NCBI RefSeq assembly: GCF_004193775.1
Contig: NC_041011.1
Location: 10,257,656-10,321,655, forward strand
Source: Glycine soja
Lineage: Eukaryota > Streptophyta > Magnoliopsida > Fabales > Fabaceae
Length of the DNA stretch: 64,000 bases
Direction of reading: 5' to 3'
Part shown: piece after piece, positions 59,868-64,000 of the stretch
Numbering within the stretch: the first letter of the stretch is position 1
Layout: the number at the start of each line of letters is the position of its first letter
Position numbers and translations under genes: made by a program
Notes under the pieces: generated by a model
What the model was told of the DNA's origin: nothing
The model's input: only the letters and a program-made list of their open reading frames with translations
The model's database searches: none

Positions 59868-61590
59868 CTTTGTTTGGATAAATCAATTCAAATTTCTTCC
59901 ATTTTAAATCCTTTGTTTGGATAGGGCAATTCGATTTCCTCCATATGCAAAATTTCAATTTTATATTTTAAATAGATGAAATTTTAATATTAAACTTTAT
60001 AGAAAATAAACACAATCTAATTTTAAAATATTAATTAAAAAATATTTTCAATTTTTAAATAATTTATAAATACAAAATATTGATAATTTTAACTAGGGTT
60101 GTTTTGTTTGACCACAACCAGTGATGTTTTTAAACCAACATTAACTAAGGCTATTTTTCGGTCAACATCAAATAGGGTTTTTTTTTTTTATCAAAGTATG
60201 CTGGGAATATTTGTCAGCTGACGTCAGCTGGGGATATTTTCTAGCTAACGTTGGTTGAGTCTATTTTTCAGCCAATGCTGGCTAGATTTTTTTACCAACG
60301 TCAGCTAGGGTTTTTTTGGCTGACATCGACTAAGGTTTTTTCGAATGACATTGGCCAAGGCTATTTTTAGCCAACGTCGGTATAAAAAATCCTAGCAGGC
60401 GTTGACAAAAAAATCTACCCAATATCGACTAAAAAATAACTTGGTCAATGCTGACCAATAGAACCTACCCAATGTCGGTCGAAAAACATCATTGGTCAAT
60501 GTTGGCCAAAAAATCCCTAGTCAAATTTGGCTAAAAAATAGCCCTGATCAATGTCAGACAAAAGACCCTACCCAACATCGGCTATAAAATAGCTTTAGCT
60601 GATGTTGGCTAAAAAATAGCTCTGACCGATGTCAACTGAAAAAACTCTAGTGGATGTCGACTGTAACAACCTAGTTGATGTTGACTAAAAATATTCATGC
60701 CCGATGTCGGTAAAAAATACCTAGCTGGTGTTAGCAGAAAAAATCCTAGCCAACATCAACCAAAAAACCTAACTAATATGGTTAAGAAATAGCTCTGGTT
60801 GATGTCAACCAGAAAACCCTAGTCGATGTCAGCAAAAAAATCCTAACTGATGTTGGCTAAGAAAATCTAGTTGACATCAGCCAAAACACCCTAGCTAACA
60901 TCAGCTAAAAAATAATCCTAGCCGATATTGGCTAAAAAATAGCTTTGGCTGATGTTGTCTAGAAAAACCTAACTGACGTCGGCTGAAAAATCCTAACAGG
61001 TGTCTACTTAAAAGTTAGTCATGATGGATGTCAGTAGAAAAAATGTAGCCAACATCGGCCAAAAAAATCATTAGTCAACATCAACTGAAAAAACCTGGAT
61101 GACAATAGCCAAAAAAATCCTTAGCCGATGTTAGCAAAAATTTTCCATGATTGACGTCAGTGAGAAAATAACCCTAACCAACATCATCTAAAAAAAATCT
61201 TAGTCGATATCGGCAAAAAATAGCTTTCGTTGACATCATACAAAAAAATCCTAACCGAAAAAACCTTGACCAACATTAGTGAAAAACAACTTATGTCGAT
61301 ATCGGTTATAAAAACTTTGGTTACCCGTAGTTGTGAGTGTTGAGCGAGAAATAATCATGAGCAAAAACGTAAGTTAGAGTGAGCATCTCTGAAAAAAGAA
61401 TTTGAAATTTTATATTTTTTGAGAGAATTTGAAATCTCACTATTTAAGTCAATCAAAATGATTCATAAAAATATAAAAAAATTAAATCTCTTTTTAAATA
61501 TTTTATCAAAACAAGCTATTTTATCATTAATCATTTTAAATTTCTTGAAAAAATGAATTCCCCTGTTGAATTGCTCCATCTAAACACACT
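59868..61590. mobile_element. fold-back element made of a 25-bp minisatellite in two orientations
   Basis: About 38 diverged units of 24-27 bases, roughly GCCGATGTCGGCTAAAAAAT, run from about 60380 to 61325. About ten further units in the opposite orientation fill 60095-60375. The flanks resemble each other in inverted form: TTTGTTTGGATAAATCAATT at about 59869 against GAATTGCTCCATCTAAACAC at about 61567. This suggests a fold-back transposon. No coding sequence was seen. Confidence 0.65.
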
Positions 61591-63431
61591 ATAAAAGAAT
61601 TTGAGATAATGTGAGATATGTTTGAGTAATTGGCATTCACAGAAAAAGAGAAGGGGTATGGGGCTTCGGTATCTAACTACACACGTGAAAGAAGGACCTT
61701 TCTTGTCGAAGAGAATGTGATGGGGCTCACTAAATTTGAAATGAGAGGACAAGGCAATATGGATCACAAGCTTTCTACATCCACCAGGATGTGTCATAAT
61801 TGGCTATGGAGAAGTTAAATAATGCATTTTATGAAGTGGCAGACCACTGCTATAATAGAAGCTAGTGATCTCAAAGCATGAAAACACATATGAAGGGTGT
61901 TGCAAGTATATTAATATGACCAACAATCTCTTAAAGTTTAAGACTCTGGTCTCTTGTCACAATGTCAAAACGCATGCGTTGACACTCAACTTGAGTGAGT
62001 CGTTTTATCATTCCACACTACACTCATATTGCTGAAAAAAGTTGAGATGTGATGTTACCAAAATCTTAAAAAATACTAAATGAAAAAAATTGTAAGTTAT
62101 ACATATAATATAACATTGCTTATAACTTTTTCTTCAATTAATTAAATTTTCCTTAATTTTTGTTTTGGTGAATCAAGTATATAGCGCAACTACGGTACAA
62201 AGATATTCAAAATGTATCTTCTTTTCAATGTTTTCATGGCTAGGAGGATTTGAAAGAGTAGAGGACACAATGTTAATAGTGTCTAAATTTTTGGTCTTTA
62301 GATCATTCAATGGTTGTTTACTTGTTTATTTGCCACAGTAATTGTGTCTCATCCCTATGTATGGCTAACTTGTCAGTTTTAATTCCACCAATGATAGGTC
62401 TAGCTTTCATTAAGTTTAAAAATATTAACACATTTTATAATGGACTTAGCTTTCCCTATTCCAGATTAAAATCATAGATGTAAATTAAGAAAAATAATAT
62501 GTGCTACAATTTAATTTAATTATGAAAAGTGAAGGTAAAGATTGACCTCATCACCACCTGATCATGGAGATATCCAGAGGGTGCCACTGAAAATAGATCA
62601 TTTGGAGGATAACTTTACTGCTGTTGACCACAAACCAGGATGTGCAACAACAATATGAATACATGTGGTGGGAAGTGACAATAATATATCATAATATGTT
62701 GAACCTGTATGCCATGCCTATATAGTTGACTACTCAATGGGTTGACTTGCATGTAAAGTATTTAATTCCATGTTTATGTGCATCTTGAAAAAGAGGGAGC
62801 AACCCATGTAATGAGCAGGTATGGAGTATGGACTAAGTGCTAGCTCTTAATTTTGTTTCAATATGTAGTGATTCACACTAGGGCCTACCTATATATGAAA
62901 GATTGTGATAGAAGGGCGGTGCTAAAGAACACAGTTCAACTACTATTATAATAACAAAAATAAAAAACATTGTATTTCGAATAAAATTATTACCACAGAA
63001 AAATATATTTATAATAAAAAAATACATTGCATGTGTCACAGGATTGCTCATTTCACTACCCCTAATAAAAACATTGCATGTATCACAAGATTGCTCATTT
63101 CACTGCCCCTAAACATTAGTTTCTATATTTGGATGTCTATGCTTTTGTATTTGGCTTTAATTATTATAGTTTTGACCAATATTATGAAAGCGAACTCCTA
63201 ATTAAACTGGTGAGGAAATTGATTCACACCTAAAAAGGTCAAACCGGCCTAATGATATGTATCTAGCTCGCCTTTTGGGTGTAGAATTAATCTTGGTTTG
63301 GGACATTCACTTAATTTTAGACCATAATGTTTATTATTAGTTTCTAACTACCCACTAAAGATGAAGTGTTAATGTGAAAGAAATAAAAAAAATTACATTT
63401 GACATTATTAAATTTGGTCCACTGGCTAAGA

Positions 63432-63432
<1 letters not shown>
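61591..63432. other. AT-rich intergenic region, no gene supported
   Basis: No recognised gene. The short sequence ACATTGCATGTGTCACAGGA and its following bases occur twice around 63027 and 63070 (second copy ACATTGCATGTATCACAAGA), a local direct duplication. Confidence 0.4.

Positions 63433-63433
<1 letters not shown>

Positions 63434-63522
<89 letters not shown>
63434..63522. repeat. (AT)44 microsatellite
   Basis: About 89 bases of uninterrupted AT. Its length is likely variable and may be inexact in the assembly. Confidence 0.95.
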
Positions 63523-63526
<4 letters not shown>

Positions 63527-64000
63527 CGGTTTACCGGGTATATCTGATCGAAATCCGGTCTTGGATATGGGCTAAGGCAGGGGTTTTAGCTGCTTATTTT
63601 TGGAGTAAAGTTTAAGATATTTTTTTATAAATATTTAGAAGGAAAAAAAAATAAGAAGATAGAATATTAAATTGAACTTCTCTAATAAGCTAAAATTAAT
63701 TTATACACTTAATGTTATATAAATTCTCTTAACTTATCTAAGAGTGAAGTGCACAAGTTAATTTAACTTAACTTTGGAAGAAGTTCAAATCACTCTAGTT
63801 TCATGCTAGTATTTTCTTTCCTTGTAAGTATTTTAAGAGGAATTAATCTAACCAGAGCCTAAGTATTGTTAAATTTATTAAGCTTTTTTGTCAAGACTCG
63901 TATTTATTGCCTCTTAATATATGAGTTAGAGTATTTCTCATAATCTTATATATTAATAAATCTTTTAATTATATTAAGGAAATATAATGAGAAAAAATTA
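63523..64000. other. AT-rich end of window, nothing recognised
   Basis: No gene or repeat end was identified. Confidence 0.4.

Noticed and set aside
63523..63580. Possible tRNA-like fold after the AT repeat
   Set aside because: No acceptor stem, no T-loop GTTCGAATC-type motif and no internal promoter boxes in the right spacing.

Overview
This is a window of plant nuclear DNA, almost certainly from a legume and most likely Glycine (soybean) or a close relative. The grounds are an alpha-SNAP exon, an intact EEIG1/EHBP1-type NT-C2 gene with plant introns, a captured SCAR/WAVE gene fragment, and LTR families with features familiar from soybean repeats. Nothing bacterial or viral was seen. No tRNA, rRNA or CRISPR array was recognised.

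Only one gene looks intact: a four-exon NT-C2 protein gene of 769 codons on the minus strand (25837-28734). The left edge carries one 81-base alpha-SNAP exon with good splice sites (71-151), but the following exon was not found. The rest is layered transposable elements.

Layout: (1) 1-1400, alpha-SNAP exon and the right end of a CACTA transposon. (2) 1404-17570, a decayed minus-strand Ty1-copia element. Its left LTR is split by a Ty3-gypsy-like element (1836-10860, 5-bp target duplication CATGT). Its pol is split by a solo LTR (11823-13199, target duplication GTATC). (3) 18984-24780, a Mutator-like element with long terminal inverted repeats. It carries two convergent units: a MULE N-terminal-domain ORF on plus and a broken plant-mobile-domain (PMD) gene on minus. 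(4) 24781-35317, the NT-C2 gene and AT-rich intergenic DNA. (5) 35318-43191, a CACTA transposon (TSD TTA) that has captured several exons of a SCAR gene. It was later hit by a solo LTR (38611-40263) and a MITE (41536-41725). (6) 43440-53260, two further decayed copia copies; the second is split by a long LTR that ends in TACA. (7) 53261-64000, AT-rich DNA with a fold-back minisatellite element (about 59868-61590) and a long AT microsatellite.

The most striking unexplained structure is in the solo LTR at 38611-40263. Two consecutive families of stem-loops (39517-39939) keep their loop sequence constant while their stems differ from copy to copy yet stay self-complementary. The MULE whose two TIRs each appear to drive a gene, one of them a PMD gene, is the second point of interest. 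Splice sites, motifs and target duplications were read by eye. Family names rest on recognised protein motifs and were not confirmed by database search.
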